From contig CAJUBQ010000083.1 of NCBI GenBank assembly GCA_910584595.1, positions 1-20,533 on the forward strand: 20,533 nt of DNA. Reading direction: 5' to 3'. A model generated the notes under the pieces. That model had not been told where the DNA came from. It worked only from the letters and a program-made list of their open reading frames with translations, and searched no databases. Position 1 is the stretch's first letter; each line of letters begins with the position of its first letter. Source of the stretch: an uncultured Eubacterium sp. (GTDB lineage: Bacteria > Bacillota > Clostridia > Lachnospirales > Lachnospiraceae). The translations under genes and the position numbers were made by a program. This document shows, piece by piece, positions 7,954 through 14,920 of the stretch.

Positions 7954-7988
7954 TGCCACTATTGCAATCTGTTATAATAATAGTGGCA
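7954..7988 (+). terminator. Intrinsic terminator after the nadA-DUF2520 unit
   Basis: A 10-bp perfect stem (TGCCACTATT at 7954-7963, AATAGTGGCA at 7979-7988) is followed by TTTTTATTGTTG. It separates the nadA unit from the chemoreceptor gene. Confidence 0.85.
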
Positions 7989-8007
7989 TTTTTATTGTTG
8001 CAGACTA

Positions 8008-8058
8008 AGCGCTCCATACGGCTGTGATAAACTCTGATTTCCGGCCGGATGGAGCGCT
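8008..8058. promoter_or_regulatory. Leader hairpin upstream of the chemoreceptor gene
   Basis: AGCGCTCCAT (8008-8017) pairs perfectly with ATGGAGCGCT (8049-8058); after one A/G mismatch, CGGC (8019-8022) pairs with GCCG (8044-8047). The GGGGG ribosome site follows about 10 nt later and no T-run is present. It may be a regulatory or stabilising 5' hairpin or a protein-binding palindrome. No strong -35/-10 pair is seen between the preceding terminator and this stem. Confidence 0.65.
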
Positions 8059-8078
8059 GGAATGATGGGGGAAAAATC

Positions 8079-9785
8079 ATGAAATTACGCACAAAAATAC
8101 TGCTGCTCGCGCTGCTTCCGGTTACTTTTCTTGGAATCGGCATCTTCCTTCTTGCCGCAGACCGGATCGCCAACGGCATCTATGACCAGGCATATGCCGG
8201 AATGGAAGCTGCCGCACTTGCTGTTCGCGATATCTTTGAAATCGGTAATAAAGGGCCTTATCAGACGGACGAAAATGGAGACCTGTGGAAGGGCGCCAGC
8301 CTTAACATTTCACAGTCTACAGATATCGTAGACCATATCAAAGACAATACCGGCATGGACGTTACTATTTTTTGGGAAGATACACGCATTTTGACTTCTA
8401 TTAAAAACGAATCCGGAGAACGGCAGATCCATTCTAAAGCGTCTGCCGCAGTCATTGAAAAAGTGCTGAAAAACGGAGAATTTTATCTGGAACGAAATGT
8501 TGATATTCTCGGAACAAAATATATCGTATGCTATATCCCATTTTATCAGGAACATACAACAAACCCGGTTGGAATGGTCTTTCTTGGAACACCACATGCA
8601 AAAGTATCCGCAATTATCAATGATATTCGTCGTCAGATGTTTGCAGTTATTCTGATTGTATTGCTGATTACCGGACTATTGCTTATAAAACTGGTAAATA
8701 GTATTTTAACTGCGCTCATGTCCGGCATGGACACTTTGCAGAAAATATCCAAAGGTGATCTGACCGCCATCGCAGACGAATCTATTTTACGCCGTTCTGA
8801 TGAAATCGGGTTGTTTGGAAAAGAAATTATGGTTTTGCGCAGCCGCCTTTTAGAAATCATAGATCTGCTGAAGCAAAAAAGCCTGCAGCTGGACAAAGAA
8901 TCAGCCGTACTAAAAAACCGTTCGGAGCAAATTCTGCACGTCATGCAAATCTTAGATCACTCCGCACAGGATATGGCTGTCAGCTGCACCACCCAGGCAG
9001 ATAATGCCAGCAGCGCCAGCAGCGGCGTGTCTGCAATGGGTGAAATGATTGGCAGCAGCAATACACAGATCCGGCATATGCACCAGATTTCAAATCAAAT
9101 CCGTGATGTATCCGATCATACAGCCGCCGAACTTGCCGAACTTACAAGAGATATGGAGTCTGTCCGCAAATCTATCGATTATTTAGAACACCAGACAAGC
9201 CTGACCAAAGATTCCGTCGATCAAATCAGCCGCGCTACAGAACTTATCGCCGCCATCGCATCCCAGACAAGCCTGCTTTCCTTAAACGCCTCTATCGAAT
9301 CTGCCAGAGCCGGAGAATTTGGCAAAGGTTTTGGAGTCGTGGCTGCAGAAATCCAAAAATTATCTGTTCAGGCAAATACGGCTGTAGATGATATCCGTTC
9401 GATGGTAGACAGCTTAATTGAAAATTCCTCACAGGCAATGGAACGAATGACAGAAGTCCAAACTGTCATTTTAAATCAGGAACAAAACATTCAGAAAACC
9501 GAACAGGTATTTGAAAATGTAAAAGACAGCATCCGCGCATCCACAGAACATATGGATATTGTCATTGAAAAAACAGACGAAATGGAAGATGTCCGTACAA
9601 ATATGGTTGCAGCCGTACAAAATGCTGCCGCAGCCGCACAGGAAAATGCTGCCAGCATCGAAGAAATGACTGCCTCTGTCGAAAGTGTGTACCAGGAGCT
9701 TCAAATAATTACCATTAAGACAAAAGAACTGGGTGAATTATCTTCTGAGATGAAACAAAGCATCGAATTATTTAAAATTGCTTAA
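8079..9785 (+). CDS. Methyl-accepting chemotaxis protein with extracellular Cache domain
   Basis: Membrane chemoreceptor of 568 residues that would signal through CheW/CheA to flagella or another output. Order: membrane helix at about 7-27; extracellular single-Cache-like sensor (about 30-180) with GMDVTIFWEDTRILTSI, GTKYIVCYIPF and PVGMVFLGTP; second helix at about 187-209; HAMP region (LTALMSGMDTLQKISKGDL); long coiled coil with the signalling tip at about 391-430 (AIASQTSLLSLNASIESARA followed by GEFGKGFGVVAAEIQKLS). No C-terminal CheR-binding pentapeptide is seen. I chose the ATG at 8079 for its GGGGG site 7 nt upstream; the in-frame ATG at 8049 lies inside the leader hairpin. No chemotaxis or flagellar gene adjoins it. 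The ligand is unknown. Confidence 0.93.
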   Translation: MKLRTKILLLALLPVTFLGIGIFLLAADRIANGIYDQAYAGMEAAALAVRDIFEIGNKGPYQTDENGDLWKGASLNISQSTDIVDHIKDNTGMDVTIFWEDTRILTSIKNESGERQIHSKASAAVIEKVLKNGEFYLERNVDILGTKYIVCYIPFYQEHTTNPVGMVFLGTPHAKVSAIINDIRRQMFAVILIVLLITGLLLIKLVNSILTALMSGMDTLQKISKGDLTAIADESILRRSDEIGLFGKEIMVLRSRLLEIIDLLKQKSLQLDKESAVLKNRSEQILHVMQILDHSAQDMAVSCTTQADNASSASSGVSAMGEMIGSSNTQIRHMHQISNQIRDVSDHTAAELAELTRDMESVRKSIDYLEHQTSLTKDSVDQISRATELIAAIASQTSLLSLNASIESARAGEFGKGFGVVAAEIQKLSVQANTAVDDIRSMVDSLIENSSQAMERMTEVQTVILNQEQNIQKTEQVFENVKDSIRASTEHMDIVIEKTDEMEDVRTNMVAAVQNAAAAAQENAASIEEMTASVESVYQELQIITIKTKELGELSSEMKQSIELFKIA

Positions 9786-9818
9786 AATACAAAATAATTT
9801 GCTGCTTTCGATTCTATA

Positions 9819-9847
9819 TTGACAATCATCGACACTTCCTGTACAAT
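9819..9847 (+). promoter_or_regulatory. Promoter for the small membrane protein gene
   Basis: TTGACA (9819-9824), 17-bp spacer, TACAAT (9842-9847). The inferred start near 9854 falls within the terminator stem at 9845-9889, giving a leader of about 70 nt to the ATG at 9927. Confidence 0.7.
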
Positions 9848-9889
9848 AAGATGAGAATTTATAAAATTTTTATAAATTCCCATCTTATT
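9845..9889 (+). terminator. Chemoreceptor terminator overlapping the next promoter
   Basis: A long stem: 9845-9853 pairs with 9881-9889, then one A/C mismatch, then 9855-9864 pairs with 9870-9879. A T-rich tail (9888-9906) follows. It lies 60 nt after the chemoreceptor stop. The left arm begins inside the -10 of the downstream promoter. Confidence 0.8.
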
Positions 9890-9926
9890 TTATTATTATT
9901 TTTTTAGAAATCGAAAGGAGTTAGTT

Positions 9927-10142
9927 ATGGATTCAAATGATAATGGCGGATTTTTATGGGGCCTGTTAGGCTGCTGTATTCCGGTCGTAGGTTTAATTTT
10001 GTTTTTAGTATGGAAAGACCAAAAGCCAAAGACAGCTAAAGCAGCTGGTATTGGCGCACTTGTAAGCGTGATTCTTGGAGTGGTAAGTTACATTATTATT
10101 TTTGTAATTATCGGCGCATCTGCTCTTGCTTTCGGTGTATAA
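9927..10142 (+). CDS. Small two-helix membrane protein
   Basis: Uncharacterised 71-residue protein. A short polar N-terminus with DSNDNGG leads to a first hydrophobic helix (about 9-28, with GLLGCCIPVVGLILFLVW), a basic loop (KDQKPKTAKAAG) and a second helix (about 43-68). The WGLLGxxIPxVGLILxLVWKDxKPKTAKAAGIGA pattern is, from memory, shared by small proteins in other Firmicutes, some carrying an N-terminal zinc ribbon that is absent here. The start ATG at 9927 has AAAGGAG 7 nt upstream. It has its own promoter and overlaps the next gene. No function can be assigned. Confidence 0.8.
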   Translation: MDSNDNGGFLWGLLGCCIPVVGLILFLVWKDQKPKTAKAAGIGALVSVILGVVSYIIIFVIIGASALAFGV

Positions 10143-10593
10143 GCAGAAAACCTCCTTCAGAGGTAATTCTAAAAGTTCAGACATTGGTAAAAAAACAGGC
10201 ACATTTTTGCGTATTTTATGCGGCTGTCATGCTATGCCGGAGCGATCTTTCCATTTTCATGGAAAACCGTTTCCTATCTGCGCAAGATGTACCGGAGAAC
10301 TGATTGGCATTCTTTTAGGGATTCCCATCGTATACATATTTGGTATTCCACAATTTGAGCTGGTAATACTTATGATGCTGCCTCTTATTATAGATGGTAT
10401 GCTGCAACGTCTGACTTCTTATGAAAGCAGAAATATCCGAAGGCTGATCACAGGCATATTGTTTGGCATTGCGCTTATCTTTGCCTTTCTTTATTTTCAT
10501 CAGTTTTGCATTTCTATAGCCGGAAATATTTTAAAATTTATGGGATTCCGTTCCACTGCAGTCGATCAGATGATGCAGCAATTTTTACCGTAA
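10126..10593 (+). CDS. DUF2085 family membrane protein, start uncertain
   Basis: Protein of up to 155 residues with the DUF2085 signature: CHAMPERSFHFHGKPFPICA followed by RCTGELIGILLG, a Cys/His cluster suggestive of metal binding, then three hydrophobic segments (about 65-80, 83-93 and 110-130) and the LQRLTSYESRNIRRLITGI motif. Function is unknown in the family. The start is unclear. No ATG precedes the conserved core; TTG at 10126 and GTG at 10135 overlap the preceding stop without a ribosome site. The AGAGGT at 10159-10164 has no usual start codon at proper spacing and can pair with CCTC just upstream. Translational coupling to the preceding gene is likely. Confidence 0.75.
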   Translation: MLSVYKQKTSFRGNSKSSDIGKKTGTFLRILCGCHAMPERSFHFHGKPFPICARCTGELIGILLGIPIVYIFGIPQFELVILMMLPLIIDGMLQRLTSYESRNIRRLITGILFGIALIFAFLYFHQFCISIAGNILKFMGFRSTAVDQMMQQFLP

Positions 10594-10603
10594 CTTCACG
10601 TTT

Positions 10604-10661
10604 GGAACTGTAAGCAAATACTATGACAAGTAAGTTTTTCATAGTATTTACTTACAGTTCC
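10604..10661. repeat. 23-bp near-perfect palindrome after the DUF2085 gene
   Basis: The left arm (10604-10626) begins GGAACTGTAAGC and the right arm (10639-10661) is its complement with a single C/A mismatch; the spacer is 12 nt. It lies 10 nt after the DUF2085 stop. No T-run follows, so it is either an atypical terminator or a palindromic repeat. A partial copy of the right arm occurs near 178-196. Confidence 0.75.
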
Positions 10662-10664
10662 TTA

Positions 10665-10824
10665 GAGCGTGTTTGAAAAATGCTTTCTGTGAGATGTGCT
10701 TCACAGTTTGTGGAGAATTTATCCCAAATTTAGGAGTCATAGTGGGCTATGTTGACTAAATTTGGGATAAATTCTTCGCAAAGTGGGGAGTGCAGATCGC
10801 GGGAATGATTTTTCAAACACGCTC
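10665..10824. mobile_element. 160-bp MITE-like fold-back element related to the IS at 20451
   Basis: The ends are perfect 17-bp inverted repeats, GAGCGTGTTTGAAAAAT at 10665-10681 and its complement at 10808-10824, flanked on both sides by TA (10663-10664 and 10825-10826) as a likely target duplication. Internally, 10707-10733 pairs with 10756-10782 over 27 bp including two G-T pairs, leaving a 22-nt loop. It has no coding capacity. The same 17-bp end next to TA occurs at 20449-20467, where an IS5-like transposase terminates, so the element is probably moved in trans by that IS family. Confidence 0.85.
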
Positions 10825-10873
10825 TAGTCCATCGAATAAAATATGTTTTTTTATTCAGCATAACATAAGTCAG

Positions 10874-10907
10874 AAAATAGAATGGGTGATTACACCCATT
10901 CTATTTT
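10874..10907. terminator. Strong bidirectional terminator before padR
   Basis: A 15-bp perfect stem (10874-10888 with 10893-10907) around the 4-nt loop ATTA, with a T-run on the right and an A-run on the left. It isolates the PadR unit from the repeats and the DUF2085 unit. A weaker AT-rich hairpin (GAATAAAA/TTTTATTC) lies nearby at about 10834-10858. Confidence 0.85.
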
Positions 10908-10922
10908 TTATGCAACTCATGA

Positions 10923-10951
10923 TTGACATATATAGATGTTCGATATATAAT
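10923..10951 (+). promoter_or_regulatory. Promoter of the PadR/SEDS operon
   Basis: Full-consensus promoter: TTGACA (10923-10928), 17-bp spacer, TATAAT (10946-10951), start near 10958. The spacer contains TATATAGAT (10929-10937), the half-site of the palindrome just downstream. Confidence 0.85.
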
Positions 10952-10958
10952 GCTTTTA

Positions 10959-10977
10959 TATATAGATCATCTATATA
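10959..10977. promoter_or_regulatory. Probable PadR autoregulatory operator
   Basis: A perfect palindrome, TATATAGAT-C-ATCTATATA, covers the inferred transcript start. A second copy of the TATATAGAT half-site lies in the promoter spacer at 10929-10937, 30 bp away. The position over the start site of a PadR-family gene suggests autorepression; the assignment to this PadR is inferred. Confidence 0.6.
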
Positions 10978-11002
10978 AATTGATTAAGAAAGGAGTATCA
11001 TT

Positions 11003-11332
11003 ATGGCTATCAATAAAAGTCTGGTTTCCGGCAGCACAGCCATCTTGATCCTGCGGCTATTAGAAGAACAGGATCTATATGGCTACGAAATGATTGATCT
11101 GCTTCGGCAGCGATCCAACAACGTCTTTGAGCTAAAAGCAGGCACCCTATACCCCCTGCTGCATTCTCTTGAATTAAAAGATCTGCTCATCTCTTATGAA
11201 TCCGAATGCAATGGCAAAGTACGTAAATATTACCAAATTACGAAAAACGGCCGGCGATATTTAAAAGAAAAAACGCAGGAGTGGGAAACCTATGCACAGG
11301 CAGTTGCTAATGTGCTTTATGTAGGAATTTAA
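11003..11332 (+). CDS. PadR family transcriptional regulator
   Basis: Winged-helix repressor of 109 residues, typical of the short PadR subgroup. Signatures are the N-terminal SGSTAILILRLLEEQDLYGY, then LLRQRSNNVFELKAGTLYPLLHSLE (recognition helix and wing) and KVRKYYQITKNGRRYL. The start ATG at 11003 has AAAGGAG 8 nt upstream. It lies 28 nt before the HAAS-SEDS gene, with which it is surely cotranscribed. PadR proteins of this type commonly sit next to genes encoding HAAS-containing membrane proteins. The palindromes at 10929-10977 are the expected binding sites. The effector is unknown. Confidence 0.93.
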   Translation: MAINKSLVSGSTAILILRLLEEQDLYGYEMIDLLRQRSNNVFELKAGTLYPLLHSLELKDLLISYESECNGKVRKYYQITKNGRRYLKEKTQEWETYAQAVANVLYVGI

Positions 11333-11360
11333 TAAAAACCAGTGAAAGGAGAACATCATC

Positions 11361-12686
11361 ATGGAGAAAAATTATATGGAAACACTGCTTGCGCAAATCC
11401 GTGAAAAACATGCAAAAGAATGTGTCCGCCAGGAAGTGTCCGATCATATCCAGGATCAGAAACAACACTATATAGACAACGGTATGACAGAAGAGCAGGC
11501 AGAGGAAAAAGCTGTTGCGGATATGGGCGACCCGGTAGAAACCGGCATTGCCCTGGACACTCTGCATAAACCCAAACCTGCATGGAGCGCACTTGCGATG
11601 ATCGCTGTATTATGTGCCGCAGGCATTCTTCTGCAATATACGATTGGTTCCTCATCTCCATCCGCCATGGAAAGCTATTTTTTTGAAAAACAATGCTTGT
11701 ACAGTGTCATTGGTTTTCTTGTTTTAAGTATTGTATACCTTATTGATTATACACAAATCGCAAAATACAGCCGATTTCTATGTTTGGGAATCTTATTGCT
11801 TTCTTTTCTGATTGGAAACGCAAATACGGTGCATGGCTACCCACAAATCGATCTTATTTATTGCCAGATTCGTATGGATATCTTTTTTTACCTGTATCTG
11901 CCCCTGTATGGCGCTGTGCTCCATTCTTTCCGCAGATGCAGACCACATGACCTTTGGAAGCTTGTTTTATATACCATACTTCCTATTTGTTTCGCATTCC
12001 GGCAAGTGCATTTGTCCGTGTTTATCAATGTATCCATCATCTTGATTTTCATGCTTTGCACTGCCGCTGTCAAAGGATGGATCAGCAAATCGTTACGTCT
12101 AAGGACGCTTGGACTCATTCTGACTGGATTTGCTGCGTTCTGTGCACTTATATTTTGGAATCTGCCTGTGTATCAACGATGTCGGATACAAGCATGGATA
12201 AACCCGGCAGCTTTTCGAACCGGCGCAGGCTATATCGATCTTCGTATCCGCCACATAATAAGCACAAGCCATCTGATCGGCAAAAATACAGAACTGTTCA
12301 AGACTGGCTCCCCGCTGGACTTTGAAACAGATTACCTCCTGACATATCTCATCGGAAAGTTTGGGTTTTTGGCTGCTGCAGCGCTTATCATTCTTATTGT
12401 GCTGCTCGGCGTGAAACTGTTGTCTGTTTCCATACATCAGAAAAACCAGCTTGGCATGATGATGGGACTTGGATGCAGCCTCGTTTTTATTATGCAGTCG
12501 TTTGAATATATTCTTGTCAATTTTTCACTGCTGCCTACAAGCGGCCTGTATTTACCGCTAATCTCCTATGGCGGCAGCGGTATGCTGCATACATGCATTC
12601 TGCTTGGAATACTGCTAAGCATTTACCGTTATGAAAATATCGTATCCGAACCGCTGCCGCTACAATACAAAAAATTTGCCGCTTAA
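11361..12686 (+). CDS. HAAS-domain / SEDS (FtsW-RodA-SpoVE) fusion membrane protein
   Basis: Protein of 441 residues. Residues 1-65 form a soluble helical HAAS (permease-prefix) domain: CVRQEVSDHIQDQKQHYIDN, then MTEEQAEEKAVADMGDP. The rest has about ten membrane helices and ends with the SEDS signature (about 392-407): PTSGLYLPLISYGGSG. An Asp at position 324 in DFETDYLLTYLIGKFGFLAA aligns with the essential TDF-type Asp of RodA/FtsW glycosyltransferases, so lipid II polymerase activity is possible. No partner penicillin-binding protein is present. The start ATG has AAAGGAG 10 nt upstream. Sequence between these motifs is divergent, so a regulatory or alternative envelope role cannot be excluded. 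Confidence 0.85.
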   Translation: MEKNYMETLLAQIREKHAKECVRQEVSDHIQDQKQHYIDNGMTEEQAEEKAVADMGDPVETGIALDTLHKPKPAWSALAMIAVLCAAGILLQYTIGSSSPSAMESYFFEKQCLYSVIGFLVLSIVYLIDYTQIAKYSRFLCLGILLLSFLIGNANTVHGYPQIDLIYCQIRMDIFFYLYLPLYGAVLHSFRRCRPHDLWKLVLYTILPICFAFRQVHLSVFINVSIILIFMLCTAAVKGWISKSLRLRTLGLILTGFAAFCALIFWNLPVYQRCRIQAWINPAAFRTGAGYIDLRIRHIISTSHLIGKNTELFKTGSPLDFETDYLLTYLIGKFGFLAAAALIILIVLLGVKLLSVSIHQKNQLGMMMGLGCSLVFIMQSFEYILVNFSLLPTSGLYLPLISYGGSGMLHTCILLGILLSIYRYENIVSEPLPLQYKKFAA

Positions 12687-13038
12687 TATCATGATCGATG
12701 CACTCGATGAAACCACTTTCTTGTATCCATTTAAATAAAAATGTAGAAAAAGCGAAAATAAAATAATATAATTTTGTAACAATATTCACAAAATTGAAAA
12801 AAGTATGCAAACACAACTAACAATTTTATTTATTTTTGCCGAAAAATAAACATAATGGATTTTTTTAAAGCAGAAAAATAGGACATGATGTCAATAAACA
12901 TGTAAATATTTTCATAATTGTCCACAAGTCTTTATCTGACAGCTCTTTTATGTTATGATCTAATCAGCAGTCATTGTCCAACAAGTGCGTGACGGTATGA
13001 TCCGGCACGCACAAGCAAGAAAGGGTGAAATCAAAAGA
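12687..13038 (+). promoter_or_regulatory. AT-rich intergenic region with SGNH gene leader
   Basis: About 350 bp between the SEDS and SGNH genes. The first 230 bp are very AT-rich with no convincing gene or terminator. An extended -10 (TGTTATGAT, 12951-12959) with only a weak -35 (TTTATC, 12931-12936) could start transcription near 12966. The leader then holds a hairpin: GTGCGTG and CGG at 12985-12995 pair with CCG and CACGCAC at 13002-13012, around a 6-nt loop. It ends about 10 nt before the AAAGGGTGA ribosome site. Confidence 0.5.
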
Positions 13039-14073
13039 GTGAAAAAAGCAACTATTGCAAAAAGAATTGTGTTCGGCTTATTCGGAACTACCGCATTAAC
13101 ATCATTCATTTTGTTTGCCTTAGACGCTTATTCCGCGAATCAGGCAGCTTTGCGCTCAACAGTGCAGACAAACTCTACCATTACAGATAACGCAGCTCTG
13201 ACAAATGAGACTGCCTTGCACACAAAAGATGAAAATCTTTCCATCGGTACAAGTGAACGGCACATGCTTTTTCAGGCGCAGGACGCTTCCCCTTCTCAGA
13301 CAGAGACAGCCGGTTTGTCCGTTCCTGAGCAGACAACTCCGGCTAATGAGCCGCAAACACAGTCCGACATAGCCTCGGACAGCAGACAGAATACTTCTGA
13401 TCTTTCAGCAAAACCAAACGACTCAAAATCAGAAAATGCTTCTGACCATAAAAAGAAGCAAAAGTCAGGCAAAAAGAGCAGACAGTTCTGCACCGTTACC
13501 GAAGATTATTTTTCGGATGCGTTGTTCATCGGTGATTCCCGGACAGTAGGTATGCTGCAAAGCCATTTACTGTCTAATGCGTCTTATTATGCCAAAACAG
13601 GAATTGGTATCGGAGACATTCTATCCGAGCGGATCGTTAATGAAGGCGGCAGAATGATTTCTGTCCGTGATGCATTACATCTGCATTCCTTCAATAAAGT
13701 GTACATTATGATCGGCATCAATGATATCGCAAGCGGTGACTCTGACTGGTTTACGCAGCAATACCAGGATATTCTGGATACTATCCGCCAGACGCAGCCC
13801 AAAGCCGTCATTTATATTCAGGGAAATATTCCAATGAGCTATGGAACACAGGATTTTGGCGGCTCATTAAATAATCATAATCTGTCGCTGAGAAATGAAG
13901 CCTCCCGTACACTAGCAGATAAGAAATCTGTTTTTTATCTGGATATTGACAAAATTTATGCAGATGAAAATGGCAATCTGCAGTCCTGTTATACGACAGA
14001 CGGCCTGCATGTTATGCCAGACTATTATACGCTCTGGGTTGATTATCTGCTGCATCATGCCATTGTCTGTTAA
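13039..14073 (+). CDS. Membrane-anchored SGNH/GDSL hydrolase
   Basis: Extracytoplasmic esterase-like protein of 344 residues. It has a basic N-terminus and a signal-anchor helix (about 10-29), a Ser/Thr/Gln/Asn-rich linker (about 30-150, ending in KKKQKSGKKS), and an SGNH domain. The catalytic Ser167 lies in FIGDSRTVG (block I), GINDI is block III, and Asp321/His324 lie in TDGLH (block V). Such proteins often deacetylate wall or surface glycans, but the substrate here is unknown. I chose GTG at 13039 because the sequence AAAGGGTGA precedes it by 10 nt and the product then starts MKKATIAKRI; upstream GTG 12985 and ATG 12997 lie in a leader hairpin without ribosome sites. Confidence 0.85.
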   Translation: MKKATIAKRIVFGLFGTTALTSFILFALDAYSANQAALRSTVQTNSTITDNAALTNETALHTKDENLSIGTSERHMLFQAQDASPSQTETAGLSVPEQTTPANEPQTQSDIASDSRQNTSDLSAKPNDSKSENASDHKKKQKSGKKSRQFCTVTEDYFSDALFIGDSRTVGMLQSHLLSNASYYAKTGIGIGDILSERIVNEGGRMISVRDALHLHSFNKVYIMIGINDIASGDSDWFTQQYQDILDTIRQTQPKAVIYIQGNIPMSYGTQDFGGSLNNHNLSLRNEASRTLADKKSVFYLDIDKIYADENGNLQSCYTTDGLHVMPDYYTLWVDYLLHHAIVC

Positions 14074-14090
14074 TCACATACGATCATTAA

Positions 14091-14119
14091 GGAACAGGTC
14101 CGTTCGTCCAAACTGTTCC
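14091..14119. repeat. Short hairpin between SGNH and HAD genes
   Basis: GGAACAG (14091-14097) pairs with CTGTTCC (14113-14119) over a 15-nt loop with no T-run. It is too weak to call a terminator, so the HAD gene may be read from the SGNH transcript. Confidence 0.35.
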
Positions 14120-14153
14120 CGAATGAAATGAAAAAGAAAGCAGGAACTTACAA

Positions 14154-14804
14154 ATGAAATATTCAGCTGTAATCTTTGATCTGGATGGAACTTTATTAAA
14201 TACATTAGAAGATCTTATGAATGCTACAAATTATGCATTAGAACAATATGGGTACCCGATCCGCACAATTGATGAAATACGCAATTTTGTCGGAAACGGT
14301 GCACGCAAGCTGATCGAACGGGCGCTGCCAGATGGTATTGAAAATCCTGACCTGGAAGAAATACTTTCTGTCTTCCGTTCCTACTATGCCGCACATTGCG
14401 AAGATAAAACACAAGCTTATAACGGCATACCGGATTTGCTGCAGGCTTTAAAAGCAGCCGGATGCAAAATAGCAATCGTATCAAACAAACCCGATAACGC
14501 TGTAAAAGAACTGCATCAAACTCATTTTCGTGATTTTATACAGTCTGCCATTGGGGAGAAAGAAGGTATCCAAAGAAAGCCTGCACCGGACATGGTGGAA
14601 CTTGCACTGGCAGAATTAAATGCCAATAAAAAAGAAACTGTCTATATCGGCGACTCTGACGTTGACATTCATACCGCTGCCAATGCCGGGCTTGACTGTA
14701 TCTCCGTATCCTGGGGATTTCGTGATGCAGATTTTTTACGAAAATGCGGCGCTTCCACCATTGCAGATACCCCGCAGCAGGTTTATGACCTTATTCTTGG
14801 ATGA
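14154..14804 (+). CDS. HAD hydrolase, phosphoglycolate phosphatase-like
   Basis: Cytosolic phosphatase of 216 residues in the Gph/PpaX subgroup of HAD hydrolases. Motif I is FDLDGTLLNT with nucleophile Asp9 and acid Asp11; a helical cap (about 15-85) follows; motif II is IVSNKP, the motif III lysine is in QRKPAPDM, and motif IV is YIGDSDVDIHTAANAG. The usual substrates are 2-phosphoglycolate or pyrophosphate, but specificity cannot be read from motifs. The start ATG has AGCAGGA 8 nt upstream. It lies 80 nt after the SGNH gene and ends 31 nt before a long terminator-like hairpin. Confidence 0.9.
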   Translation: MKYSAVIFDLDGTLLNTLEDLMNATNYALEQYGYPIRTIDEIRNFVGNGARKLIERALPDGIENPDLEEILSVFRSYYAAHCEDKTQAYNGIPDLLQALKAAGCKIAIVSNKPDNAVKELHQTHFRDFIQSAIGEKEGIQRKPAPDMVELALAELNANKKETVYIGDSDVDIHTAANAGLDCISVSWGFRDADFLRKCGASTIADTPQQVYDLILG

Positions 14805-14835
14805 TCTGAATGCCTGTTTCCCGGCTTTGCAGACA

Positions 14836-14888
14836 ACGAACGAATCCTATATGCTCTGGTAATTTATGCACATATAGGATTCGTTCGT
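14836..14888. terminator. 18-bp hairpin between convergent HAD and XRE genes
   Basis: A perfect 18-bp stem (14836-14853 with 14871-14888; arm ACGAACGAATCCTATATG) and a 17-nt loop, followed by CTTT only. Its place between two convergent genes suggests a bidirectional terminator despite the short T-tract. Confidence 0.65.
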
Positions 14889-14920
14889 CTTTAGATGTAC
14901 CCGGTTATTTGACGTTACCG

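Noticed and set aside
10790..10978. Plus-strand open frame of 62 codons
   Set aside because: It runs through the MITE end, the terminator and the padR promoter, with no ribosome site.
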